Shown here: one piece after another, positions 1 through 6,442 of the stretch | Layout: every line of letters starts with the position of its first letter | How positions within the stretch are numbered: position 1 is the stretch's first letter | From: JBFMFE01 sp040752295 | Lineage (GTDB): Bacteria; UBP15; UBA6099; JBFMBQ01 | Assembly: GCA_040752295.1 (NCBI GenBank) | Contig: JBFMFE010000323.1 | Coordinates: 1-12,497 of the forward strand | DNA length: 12,497 nt | Reading direction: 5' to 3' | Made by a program: the position numbers and the translations under genes | The notes under the pieces: model-generated | What the model saw: the letters and a program-made list of their open reading frames with translations, nothing else | Told to the model about the DNA's origin: nothing | The model's database searches: none

Positions 1-49
1 CTTTTAATTTCTTCCGTGAGCAGGACGCTGTTTTCCTCTTTGAGTTTTT
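1..49 (-). other. Open frame running off the left edge, coiled-coil-like
   Basis: On the minus strand, just past the stop of the helicase stub and in a different frame, a stop-free stretch reads KKLKEENSVLLTEEIK to the window edge. It is rich in Lys, Glu and Leu in a heptad-like spacing, as in a coiled coil or the end of an IS3-type transposase OrfA. There is no ATG, GTG or TTG start in this frame after the preceding stop. It is too short to assign and may be chance. Confidence 0.15.
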
Positions 50-57
50 TTACTCAA
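40..57. repeat. Small perfect hairpin at the helicase break point
   Basis: TTGAGT (40-45) and ACTCAA (52-57) form a perfect 6-bp inverted repeat around six T residues. It spans the stop codon that ends the helicase stub. It could mark a junction or be a weak hairpin. It has no strong GC stem and is not a convincing terminator. Confidence 0.3.
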
Positions 58-178
58 TCTGCCGCCAGCCGCGAAGGTTGAAGTATCCGACGCAGAAATC
101 CGACCGCTCGGAGACGGCAAGGGTTTCCTTCAGCGCCGGTAGAAGGTCGAGTTCGATGTTGTCAAAGATTCTCGGCAT
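50..178 (-). pseudogene. N-terminal stub of a PLD-domain SNF2-type helicase
   Basis: The 42-codon frame begins MPRIFDNIELDLLPALKETL and continues to the run CVGYFNLRGWR before a TAA stop at 50-52. From memory this is the conserved N-terminus of large (about 1,000-residue) proteins with a phospholipase-D-like domain followed by an SNF2/DEAD helicase, which are found in restriction and defence islands. Only the first strand-helix unit of the PLD-like domain is present, and the rest does not resume within the 49 bases that remain. The ATG at 178 is preferred over the longer upstream frame because the similarity starts there, AGGGGG lies 12 bases upstream (191-196), and a plausible promoter precedes it. 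It is therefore the 5' end of a truncated gene and not expected to be functional. Alternatively the gene continues past a frameshift left of the window. Confidence 0.65.
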
Positions 179-204
179 AGGAAGGCAGTTCCCCCTGATC
201 CCAG

Positions 205-234
205 AGTATACGTTGCGGGTGTTCTCGATTTCAA
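205..234 (-). promoter_or_regulatory. Sigma70-like promoter of the helicase stub
   Basis: Reading the minus strand, TTGAAA (229-234) and TATACT (205-210) each match the consensus at 5 of 6 positions, with an 18-base spacer. Transcription would start near 198, giving a leader of about 20 bases containing AGGGGG before the ATG at 178. The preserved control region supports this being the true 5' end of the broken gene. Confidence 0.45.
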
Positions 235-321
235 GGCGGTTTGTTCTGATACCATTTGTATCGTCTTGCCGGCGGGTTAGCGGGCGGATTGGATGAAATT
301 CTGGATTTCGGCTGTGAAGTG

Positions 322-705
322 TTAAACCTCGACGGCTTCGGCTTTCCAGTCGTCGCCCACCCACAGTCCGACCACCGCGGCAGGAAGGTTCCAGCCGTGG
401 ACGACGCCGACGGCTGTCCTTATGTCCGCGAGGTGCTCTTCCCGGGACACCGGGTTGCCGGCGCAGTCGTGGTGTCCCGCGACGGCGATGACGCGCGAGC
501 CGTGCTTCCCGACCGAAATCAGGACTCGCTCCTTCAGGGTTTCGATCTCACGCGCCTCGCCGCGAGAGAGAATCCCGTCCGCTCCCGGCGCCGTGATCAT
601 GTCCACGTAATCAACGCCGTGTTCGCGCTTCATCCATTCGATGACGGGAAGCTGCGTCCTGCCGTCCATGCAGTTGACTGCGGTTGCGAACGATCCTGAA
701 GCCAT
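322..705 (-). CDS. Small beta-carbonic-anhydrase-like protein
   Basis: This 127-residue protein has the ligand pattern of beta-carbonic anhydrases in a shortened chain. Cys12-x-Asp14-x-Arg16 lies in NCMDGR, and His78-x-x-Cys81 lies in GHHDCAG, which together would bind one zinc ion. The stretch YVDMITAPG is typical of a family of about 120-130 residues annotated 'carbonic anhydrase-like' in anaerobes and uncultivated bacteria. Classical beta enzymes are about 200 residues, so CO2 hydration is likely in principle but unproven here. No signal peptide is visible, so it should be cytoplasmic. The start is supported by GGGGTGAT at 714-721, 8 bases upstream of the ATG. It follows the mutase stop by 25 bases on the same strand and is probably the last gene of that operon. 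Confidence 0.85.
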   Translation of the reverse strand: MASGSFATAVNCMDGRTQLPVIEWMKREHGVDYVDMITAPGADGILSRGEAREIETLKERVLISVGKHGSRVIAVAGHHDCAGNPVSREEHLADIRTAVGVVHGWNLPAAVVGLWVGDDWKAEAVEV

Positions 706-730
706 GTCGTTGTATCACCCCGCCGCCGTA

Positions 731-2140
731 TCAGCCCGTCGTTTCGATGAACTCTTCGATTTCCCTCATGAAGCGCTGGTTCAGTTTTTTCGCAGCCGAT
801 TCGGTGCGCGCCTCGGTCACGACGCGGACTATCGGCTCGGTGTTCGACGGGCGGATGAGCGCCCATGAGTCCCCGTAGTGAATTTTTATTCCTTCCGTCA
901 GGTCCGGCTCGGATTTTTCGTATTTTTTTTCGAGAAATTCGATGAGGGGGCGCGCCGCGCGGGACGGGCATGGGACGGCGCCCTTTGCCATCCTGAACGG
1001 CGGGAGCGCCGCCGCCGCCGCGGACACCTTCATCCTCCGCTGCGCGAGGTAGTGGAGCGTGAGCGCCATTGCGGCGAACGCGTCGCGTGTGAAGTTGATC
1101 TCCGGGTAGATCACGCCGCCGTTGCCCTCGCCTCCGATGACGGCGCGTTCGGCTTTCATGCGTTCGACGACGTTTATCTCGCCTATCTTGGTTTTCACCA
1201 GACGGCAGCCGTGCCGCGCGGCGACGGCGTCGAGGACGTGCGACGTGGAAAGGTTCACGACGACGGTTCCCTTCGTGCGGCGCAGGATGTGGTCAACGGC
1301 GAAGGCGAGGGTGAAGTCCTCTCCGATGGGGCGTCCTTTTTCGTCAACGATAGCGAGCCTGTCGGCGTCGGCGTCGAGGGCGAATCCCACGTCCGCCCCG
1401 GCGTTTCTGACGGCGGCGCAGAGTTTTTCGAGGTTCTGCGGCAGGGGTTCCGGCGGGCGCGGGAAAAAGCCGTCCGGTTCGTCGTGGATGGCGATTGCCG
1501 CGCATCCGAGCGCCTCGAGGAACGGCGCCGCCATCGTGGAGCCTGCGCCGTTGACGCAGTCAATCACCGCCGTTGGTTTCCAGCGTCGCGGCAGCCTGCC
1601 GAGCCGCGCGATTATGGCGTCCGCGTGGACGTCCGTCGCGCCGCTGACAGCGCGCGGCTGCCGTATCTTCCCGGCGCTCGCCCTGACGTAATCGCCCTGG
1701 TGATAGATGTCGAGAAGTTCCTGGGCCTGGTGGGAGTTGAGGTAGCATCCGTCCGCGCGGAAGAACTTCAGGGCGTTCCACTCGGCGGGGTTATGGCTGG
1801 CGGTGATGGCGATGCCGCCGTCCGCCTCGAGTCTGCGGACCATGAGTGAGACGGTGGGGACGGGGCACACACCGAGGTCGAGCGCCTCGCAGCCCGCGGA
1901 AGCCAGTCCCGCGGTGACGGCGTACCTGACCATCTCGCCGGACGTGCGTGTGTCCCGTCCGATGACCACCCTCCCCGAACCCGTGTAGGTGCCGAAACTC
2001 TCTGCGAAGCTCACGAGAAGCTCCGGCGTGAGCGTGTCCCCGACGACGCCCCGCACGCCGGAGATGCCTATCTTGAGCGATTTCACGGGGCTTTCGCGCG
2101 GCTTCCGTCGGGCGTTCTTCGGGCGCTTTTTCCCGCTCAT
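731..2140 (-). CDS. Phosphohexomutase (phosphoglucosamine/phosphomannomutase type)
   Basis: This 469-residue alpha-D-phosphohexomutase interconverts the 1- and 6-phosphates of a hexose or hexosamine, feeding nucleotide-sugar synthesis. All four signature loops are present: phosphoserine Ser115 in TASHNP, the magnesium loop DADADR (256-261), the sugar loop GEGNGG (337-342), and the phosphate loop RPSNTEP (430-436). Substrate choice (glucosamine, mannose or glucose) cannot be told from the sequence with confidence, so no gene symbol is given. The ATG at 2140 is chosen over the GTG at 2161: it forms an ATGA overlap with the stop of the upstream gene and has GGAGGG at 2150-2155, 9 bases before it. 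The Lys/Arg-rich first 20 residues precede the fold (SLKIGISGVRG) and are unusual. It is the catalytic partner of the degenerate paralogue just upstream. Confidence 0.92.
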   Translation of the reverse strand: MSGKKRPKNARRKPRESPVKSLKIGISGVRGVVGDTLTPELLVSFAESFGTYTGSGRVVIGRDTRTSGEMVRYAVTAGLASAGCEALDLGVCPVPTVSLMVRRLEADGGIAITASHNPAEWNALKFFRADGCYLNSHQAQELLDIYHQGDYVRASAGKIRQPRAVSGATDVHADAIIARLGRLPRRWKPTAVIDCVNGAGSTMAAPFLEALGCAAIAIHDEPDGFFPRPPEPLPQNLEKLCAAVRNAGADVGFALDADADRLAIVDEKGRPIGEDFTLAFAVDHILRRTKGTVVVNLSTSHVLDAVAARHGCRLVKTKIGEINVVERMKAERAVIGGEGNGGVIYPEINFTRDAFAAMALTLHYLAQRRMKVSAAAAALPPFRMAKGAVPCPSRAARPLIEFLEKKYEKSEPDLTEGIKIHYGDSWALIRPSNTEPIVRVVTEARTESAAKKLNQRFMREIEEFIETTG

Positions 2141-3486
2141 CTCAGCAGTCCCTCCGCCCACGCGGAAATCTCGGCGGCGCGCTCAACCGTTTCGGCTTCG
2201 GCGATAATCCTGATGAGCGATTCGGTGTTGGAGGCGCGGACGTGCGCCCATGAGTCCTTCCAGTCCATCCTGACGCCGTCGGTGAAATCGAGGCGTGCGC
2301 CCTTCGCTCCCTTTTCCACGCGTTTTCTGACGCGCTCCATCGCCGAGTGGACGTTCTTGAAGTCCATCGCGATTCCGGTTTTCCTCATCGCCAGGCGTGG
2401 GAGGCGGCGCGCCGCCGTCGAGAGCTTCTCGCCCCCGCCGGCAAGAAAGTCCAGAACGAGCGCCATCGAGGCGATGCTGTCCTGGCTCCACTGAACGGCG
2501 GGAACGACCACACCGCCGCTTCCCTCGCCCGCCACCGCCGCGCACCTCTTCTTCGCCTCCCGCGACACGTGCGCCTGTCCCGTGGGAACACGGAAAACGG
2601 GGACGCCGAACCCGCGGGCGACGATCTCCACTGCTCGTGTGGTGCTGAGGTTCGTCACGACAGGACCCGGGCGGCGGCGCAGCGCCGACAACATGCACAC
2701 CAGCAGCGTGGAGTTCTCGGCGAGGGCGGTCCCCTCGTCGGTGACGATGCCGAGCCTCTCGCCGCCTGTGTCGAACATGAACCCCGCGTCCGCCCGCGCC
2801 GCCCGGACAACGGTCTCCAGAAGCCCCATGTTCTCCGGCGCCGGCTCGGGGAACGATGGCATCTTCCTGCCCGGCTCGCCGTTGAGCACGACGGACTCGC
2901 AGCCGAGGTTTTCGAGCAGTCTTCCGACAAGCCCGCCGCACGCCCCGCCGCTTATGTCCACCGCGATCTTCAGGCGCGCCGAGCGGATGAGCGCGGCGTC
3001 CACCGAGGCGAGAATTTTTTCGAGGTGTGCGTCCGCCGCGCCGGGAAGGGTCTTGACGCGCGGTATCCTGTTCCACGCCGCCCTGGTGGATTTGCCCAGG
3101 TGGAAGATGTCAAGAAGTTCCTCGCCCTCGCGCTGGTCGAGGTAGATTCCGTCGCCGCCGACGAACTTGAGGGCGTTCCATTCCGGGGGGTTGTGTCCCG
3201 CGCTGACGGCAATGCCGCCGCGGACGCCGGAACGGGACACGAGGTGTTCCATGGTCGGCACGGGCGTTACGCCGAGGTCCACGGGGCGCGCTCCCGCAGC
3301 CAGAAGCCCAGCCGTCACGGCGCAGCTCACCATACCGCCCGAGGGACGCGTGTCCCGGCACACCGCCACGTCGCCACCGCCGACGTACGTCGCGAACGCC
3401 TCGGAAAATCGCACGGCGAGCAGCGGGGTGAGCGTCTTCCCGACGATCCCGCGCACGCCTGTCACGCTTATCTTGAGCGGATTCAT
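2137..3486 (-). CDS. Degenerate phosphohexomutase paralogue (probable pseudoenzyme)
   Basis: At 449 residues this protein keeps the phosphohexomutase fold from end to end (LKISVTGVRGIVG at the start, RASNTES phosphate loop at 417-423, sugar loop GEGSGG at 320-325). It lacks the chemistry. The loop that should read TASHNP is SAGHNP, with Gly97 in place of the phosphoserine. The metal loop that should be DxDxDR is DTGGER (239-244), losing the second Asp and replacing the third by Glu. The loop TKIGEINV of its neighbour is VPTGQAHV. The frame is full length without stops, and the sugar- and phosphate-binding loops remain, so selection for something other than catalysis is likely, such as substrate binding, an allosteric subunit or a heteromer with the intact mutase. 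GAGG lies 9 bases before the ATG, and its stop overlaps the next start (ATGA at 2137-2140). Confidence 0.88.
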   Translation of the reverse strand: MNPLKISVTGVRGIVGKTLTPLLAVRFSEAFATYVGGGDVAVCRDTRPSGGMVSCAVTAGLLAAGARPVDLGVTPVPTMEHLVSRSGVRGGIAVSAGHNPPEWNALKFVGGDGIYLDQREGEELLDIFHLGKSTRAAWNRIPRVKTLPGAADAHLEKILASVDAALIRSARLKIAVDISGGACGGLVGRLLENLGCESVVLNGEPGRKMPSFPEPAPENMGLLETVVRAARADAGFMFDTGGERLGIVTDEGTALAENSTLLVCMLSALRRRPGPVVTNLSTTRAVEIVARGFGVPVFRVPTGQAHVSREAKKRCAAVAGEGSGGVVVPAVQWSQDSIASMALVLDFLAGGGEKLSTAARRLPRLAMRKTGIAMDFKNVHSAMERVRKRVEKGAKGARLDFTDGVRMDWKDSWAHVRASNTESLIRIIAEAETVERAAEISAWAEGLLR

Positions 3487-3641
3487 TTCTGCGCGCCTCG
3501 CGCCCTGCGTTTCTCGTTATGAATAACGTCCATCACACGGCACTGGTCGGAGCGAAAACCGTACTTAACGCTTTCTTTCGTTGTCTTTCCCCGTCCGCCG
3601 TCCGCCTGCTTCTCTCTCCTTTTTGTCGTAAAACCGCTCAT
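3483..3641 (-). CDS. Small basic protein of 52 residues between cyclase and mutases
   Basis: I do not recognise this protein. A 52-codon frame fills the gap between the diguanylate cyclase and the degenerate mutase exactly. Its ATG overlaps the cyclase stop (ATGA, 3638-3641) and its TGA overlaps the mutase start (ATGA, 3483-3486). Such a double overlap is unlikely by chance and argues for translation by re-initiation, since no good ribosome site precedes its ATG. The product is highly basic, with Lys/Arg throughout (TTKRREK near the N-terminus, NEKRRARGAQK at the end) and a short mixed segment around CRVMDVIH. There is no signal peptide or membrane segment. It could bind nucleic acid or an acidic partner, or act as a small adaptor for neighbouring proteins. 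It is below the size cut-off of most gene callers. Confidence 0.65.
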   Translation of the reverse strand: MSGFTTKRREKQADGGRGKTTKESVKYGFRSDQCRVMDVIHNEKRRARGAQK

Positions 3642-5359
3642 GGCTCATCCGCGGGGTGTTCATGGAGCGCCGTTTCGACCCTGTTTCTTCCTGCCTTCTT
3701 GGAGCGGTACAGCGCCTCGTCCGCAGTCTGGATCAGCGCCTCGTGTGTTTTCACGTCCGGGTACGCGCTCACGCCGAGGCTGATCGTGGCGCGTATCGGT
3801 TTTCCGTTTTCCGAGACGAAGCGGTGCTCCTCGACGCTTTTCCGCAGGCGTTCCGCCAGTTCCCTGGTGCCGTCGAGTGAAGTTTCGGGGACGACCAGTG
3901 CGAACTCCTCGCCGCCGTAGCGCGCGACTACGTCTATGTTGCGCACGGAGTCGGAAATTATCGCCGCGATTTCCTTCAGGACGGCGTCGCCGGTCGGGTG
4001 CCCGTACCTGTCGTTCAGCTTTTTGAAGTGGTCAATGTCGAGCATGACGAGTCCGAGGTCGCGCCCGTAGCGCTCTGCGCGGCGCAGTTCCCTTTCCAGC
4101 GACCGTTCGAAGTAGCGCCGGTTGTAGACCCCTGTCAGCCCGTCGGTCACCGCCATCTCCTGGAGTCTTGCGCGCAGCTTGAGGTTCTCCACGGCGACGG
4201 CGAGGTGCGAGCCTAAAATCCTCACCTCGTCCATCCTGTCCTTTGCGAACTCGCGGCGCTGCCTCGATGACACGGCGAGGATGCCCGTTATACCGGTCTC
4301 ACCGGCGTGGACCGCGTCCGCCCACAACGTCCGCACGGGGAAGTTCACGACCGTGGCGCCGGCGGGGATTGCGTCCTCGCCCTCCGCGGGATGCAGAACG
4401 AGCGGCTCGCCCTCCTCGTTTTTTCCGCTGAGGACGGCGGAGATCAGCGGGTGGTCCGGGGGCGCGGGGGCAGCCCCGACACTGCCTCCGCGGAACGAGT
4501 AGAGAGTCGGCTGCCCGCTTTCCCGCTCGTGTATGATCACGGAGACGTCGTCCGCCTCGATCATGCCGGATATGTACCTGTGAAAAAGCTGGACGGCGTT
4601 CTCAACGTTTTCCTGCGAGTTGATCTCCTTGGCGAACTCGAGGTGCGCGTGGCGGCGTTGCGTGGCTTCCGTCTGCATCTTCAAAAGTTCCCCTTTTTCC
4701 TCCGCCGTCTTCTCTATCGCGTCCTTTTCGTCGGCGAGGACGTCTATGCTCGACTCGAGGATGTGGCGCATTTCCTCGCTTTTTTCCTTGTCCGCCTGAA
4801 GACGGAACTTGTCCCGCACCTCGCTCTCGGAGAGCATCGCCATCGCGAAGAACACGAGGAAGAGAAAGCCGATCCTCAGTCCGAAGTCGCCGAGGAAGAT
4901 GGAAAAGGGGCTTTCGAAGAGAACGAACAGGTAGCCGATTGACGACATGAACGTCGCAGCCGCGCCGGCGATCAGACCGAGGTAGAACGTGTTCACCGCG
5001 ATGAGAAGGTAGTACGCCAGAAAGAACGTGCTGTTCAGCCCGCCGGTCGCGCGCACGAGAAGAGTGGTGAAAACGACGTCCAGCGCAAGAAGCGTCATGA
5101 AGCACGTCCTGATGCGTCCCGGGCGCCGGCTGACGAGCGCGTGCAGCAGAACGCTGTACAGCGCGAACCACAGCAGGAGGGGCGCCACCCCGACGATCAG
5201 CTCGGGGGCGAGGAACAGCGACTCCTCGACCTGCGATACGACGAGCGTCAGCCAGACGAGTATCCCGGCGACGGAACCGAGGCGAAGGTAAAGAATTATC
5301 CGTTCGCCGCCGGGAATGGTCAGCGTGAAAAACCCGGGAGAGTCAACGTCTTTTTTCAT
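3638..5359 (-). CDS. Membrane diguanylate cyclase with GAF and GGDEF domains
   Basis: This 573-residue protein makes cyclic di-GMP from two GTP. Residues 21-178 hold about six hydrophobic segments (roughly 21-41, 48-75, 86-103, 111-130, 131-150, 160-177). A Lys/Glu-rich coiled coil (about 180-235) and a GAF-like domain (about 240-396) follow. The C-terminal GGDEF domain starts at MAVTDGLTG (402). The active loop is GGEEF (482-486), a catalytically competent variant, and RNID at 473-476 lies five residues before it, which is the spacing of the inhibitory I-site, so product feedback is expected. The start is the ATG at 5359; an in-frame TAA stands nine bases upstream, and no ribosome site is obvious close to it. 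The stop overlaps the start of the 52-residue gene. The signal sensed by the membrane and GAF parts is unknown. Confidence 0.93.
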   Translation of the reverse strand: MKKDVDSPGFFTLTIPGGERIILYLRLGSVAGILVWLTLVVSQVEESLFLAPELIVGVAPLLLWFALYSVLLHALVSRRPGRIRTCFMTLLALDVVFTTLLVRATGGLNSTFFLAYYLLIAVNTFYLGLIAGAAATFMSSIGYLFVLFESPFSIFLGDFGLRIGFLFLVFFAMAMLSESEVRDKFRLQADKEKSEEMRHILESSIDVLADEKDAIEKTAEEKGELLKMQTEATQRRHAHLEFAKEINSQENVENAVQLFHRYISGMIEADDVSVIIHERESGQPTLYSFRGGSVGAAPAPPDHPLISAVLSGKNEEGEPLVLHPAEGEDAIPAGATVVNFPVRTLWADAVHAGETGITGILAVSSRQRREFAKDRMDEVRILGSHLAVAVENLKLRARLQEMAVTDGLTGVYNRRYFERSLERELRRAERYGRDLGLVMLDIDHFKKLNDRYGHPTGDAVLKEIAAIISDSVRNIDVVARYGGEEFALVVPETSLDGTRELAERLRKSVEEHRFVSENGKPIRATISLGVSAYPDVKTHEALIQTADEALYRSKKAGRNRVETALHEHPADEP

Positions 5360-5384
5360 GAAGGTTTAACGCCCGGACCCGGCG

Positions 5385-5426
5385 GCGCGGTCTCGCTCCT
5401 TGCGCGCCGGCGCGGCGGGACCGCGC
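5385..5426 (-). promoter_or_regulatory. GC-rich leader hairpin before the cyclase gene
   Basis: GCGCGGTC (5385-5392) and GACCGCGC (5419-5426) form a perfect 8-bp inverted repeat. The minus-strand transcript carries AAGGAG (5396-5401) inside the loop, 36 bases before the cyclase ATG, with no start codon at normal spacing. The structure may act as an intergenic terminator or attenuator after the 275-residue gene, or hold a ribosome site away from the start. No U tract follows. Confidence 0.3.
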
Positions 5427-5434
5427 GGGGAGGA

Positions 5435-6262
5435 TCAGAAAAAATCGAAGTGGGACTTCTCGTACGCGATCTTCCTGTCCTTCACGAGCGACGTCCTGTA
5501 CTTATCATCGGGCAGGGGCGTCGAGTCGCTGAACAGAACGCCGCCGGTGTCACCGTGGTAGTATACAAGCGGCAGAAGCAGCGGATTGGTCTTCGCCTCC
5601 GGGTTCTCCACGTACGCCGTCCTCGTCTTCGAGTTGAAATAGAACTGCGACCTGCCAAGCCCGGAGAACGCCGGGTTGAAATCCTTCACGAAGTCGGCGA
5701 TCATGTTGAACAGGGCGCGCCTGTTGGCGGCGCACTTCTCATTCTTGGCGGCGATCAGCCCCACCGCGTTCATGTTCCACGACCCGTGAGGTTCCTTTTC
5801 CACGACGGGATCGGTCTTGAACAGCGGCTTGCATTCGAGCGAAAACCACGTGTCCGGGTTGAAAAACACCGACTGGAAGAAGCACAGTCCTTCCCTCATT
5901 TCGTACGTGACGGTCACGCCGGTGGGAAGGTGCGTGTCCGCGATCTGGTACGGGTTCTTCCACCGTCCCATGAATCCCATGTCTATCTTCGTGCACCTGT
6001 ATTTCTCGATCCGGAGCTGCACTTCGCTGACGACCTCGTAGTGATCCTTGCGCGTCACTATATCCTTCATGTCCGTGAACTTCTCCTTGTCCCACGCGCC
6101 CTCGTTGTAGATCACGCGCCCGAACCTGCTGATGTCGTCCGAGTGCGCCACCGCCTCCCTCACCTCGCCGAAGTAAATGTGCAGAAAGCTGACAGTCGAG
6201 TCTATGAAATGCGAAAGACCGCCGTGGTCCTCAACGTAAGTGTCCCAGTACAGTCTGTCCAT
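5435..6262 (-). CDS. Unrecognised cytoplasmic protein, 275 residues
   Basis: I do not recognise the family. The protein has no signal peptide, membrane span or known catalytic motif that I can see. It is rich in aromatic residues (MDRLYWDTY at the start, SVFFNPDTWF at 131-140, HFDFF at the end) and has alternating strand-like segments in the middle (TGVTVTYEMREG, 114-125). The start is placed at the ATG 6262, not at the GTG 6367. GAGAGGTG lies 6 bases before this ATG, and a near-consensus promoter (6305-6333) lies inside the longer version. However, the extension reads like plausible protein, so the longer form is not excluded. It is the first gene of the minus-strand run and is followed after 75 bases by the diguanylate cyclase. 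Confidence 0.75.
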   Translation of the reverse strand: MDRLYWDTYVEDHGGLSHFIDSTVSFLHIYFGEVREAVAHSDDISRFGRVIYNEGAWDKEKFTDMKDIVTRKDHYEVVSEVQLRIEKYRCTKIDMGFMGRWKNPYQIADTHLPTGVTVTYEMREGLCFFQSVFFNPDTWFSLECKPLFKTDPVVEKEPHGSWNMNAVGLIAAKNEKCAANRRALFNMIADFVKDFNPAFSGLGRSQFYFNSKTRTAYVENPEAKTNPLLLPLVYYHGDTGGVLFSDSTPLPDDKYRTSLVKDRKIAYEKSHFDFF

Positions 6263-6268
6263 CGCCCC

Positions 6269-6276
6269 CACCTCTC
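6269..6276 (-). promoter_or_regulatory. Ribosome site deciding the start of the 275-residue gene
   Basis: GAGAGGTG on the minus strand matches the anti-Shine-Dalgarno complement well and sits 6 bases before the ATG at 6262. The rival GTG at 6367 has no such site. Confidence 0.6.
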
Positions 6277-6304
6277 GTTCAAGCGGGTTCTTTTTCAGGT
6301 TATC

Positions 6305-6333
6305 AATATATTTTATCGAAGGAATGGTGTCAA
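6305..6333 (-). promoter_or_regulatory. Near-consensus sigma70 promoter for the minus-strand operon
   Basis: On the minus strand, TTGACA (6328-6333, a perfect -35) and TATATT (6305-6310, 5 of 6 for the -10) are separated by exactly 17 bases. Transcription should begin near 6298, about 36 bases before the ATG at 6262. This AT-rich patch stands out in a GC-rich neighbourhood. It is probably the main promoter for the unrecognised protein, cyclase, small protein, mutases and carbonic-anhydrase-like gene. Confidence 0.7.
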
Positions 6334-6407
6334 CATCGGGGGTCTCGCTGCGCAGCCGCGCCAGCACGGCTGAAGCCCGGGAGGTCTTTCGCGCGTGAAC
6401 CGGCGGA

Positions 6408-6436
6408 TTAACATCGAAACGGTTTCATCGTACAAT
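6408..6436 (+). promoter_or_regulatory. Sigma70-like promoter, apparently giving a leaderless mRNA
   Basis: TTAACA (6408-6413) and TACAAT (6431-6436) each match consensus at 5 of 6 positions, with a 17-base spacer. The expected start of transcription, 6-7 bases after the -10 element, coincides with the A of the ATG at 6443. The core elements of the two divergent promoters are 74 bases apart. Confidence 0.55.
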
Positions 6437-6442
6437 AAACGC

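Noticed and set aside
179..364. Upstream in-frame extension of the helicase stub
   Set aside because: Family similarity begins at the inner ATG, a promoter-like element lies within the extension, and its start falls inside the carbonic-anhydrase-like gene.
878..1849. Plus-strand open frame of 323 codons opposite the intact mutase
   Set aside because: The opposite strand encodes all four phosphohexomutase signature loops; this frame is the antisense shadow.
2347..3522. Long plus-strand open frame of 391 codons opposite the degenerate mutase
   Set aside because: It mirrors the codon phase of the GC-rich mutase gene, is dominated by Arg, His and Ala without any domain, and has no ribosome site; it is an antisense shadow.
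5141..6373. Plus-strand open frame of 410 codons opposite the cyclase and the unknown protein
   Set aside because: It spans two well-supported minus-strand genes and their promoter, is Arg/Val/His-rich with no recognisable motif, and is typical of antisense frames in GC-rich DNA.
6395..6442. GTG start 16 codons upstream for the glycosyltransferase
   Set aside because: The extension overlaps both promoter elements and has no ribosome site.
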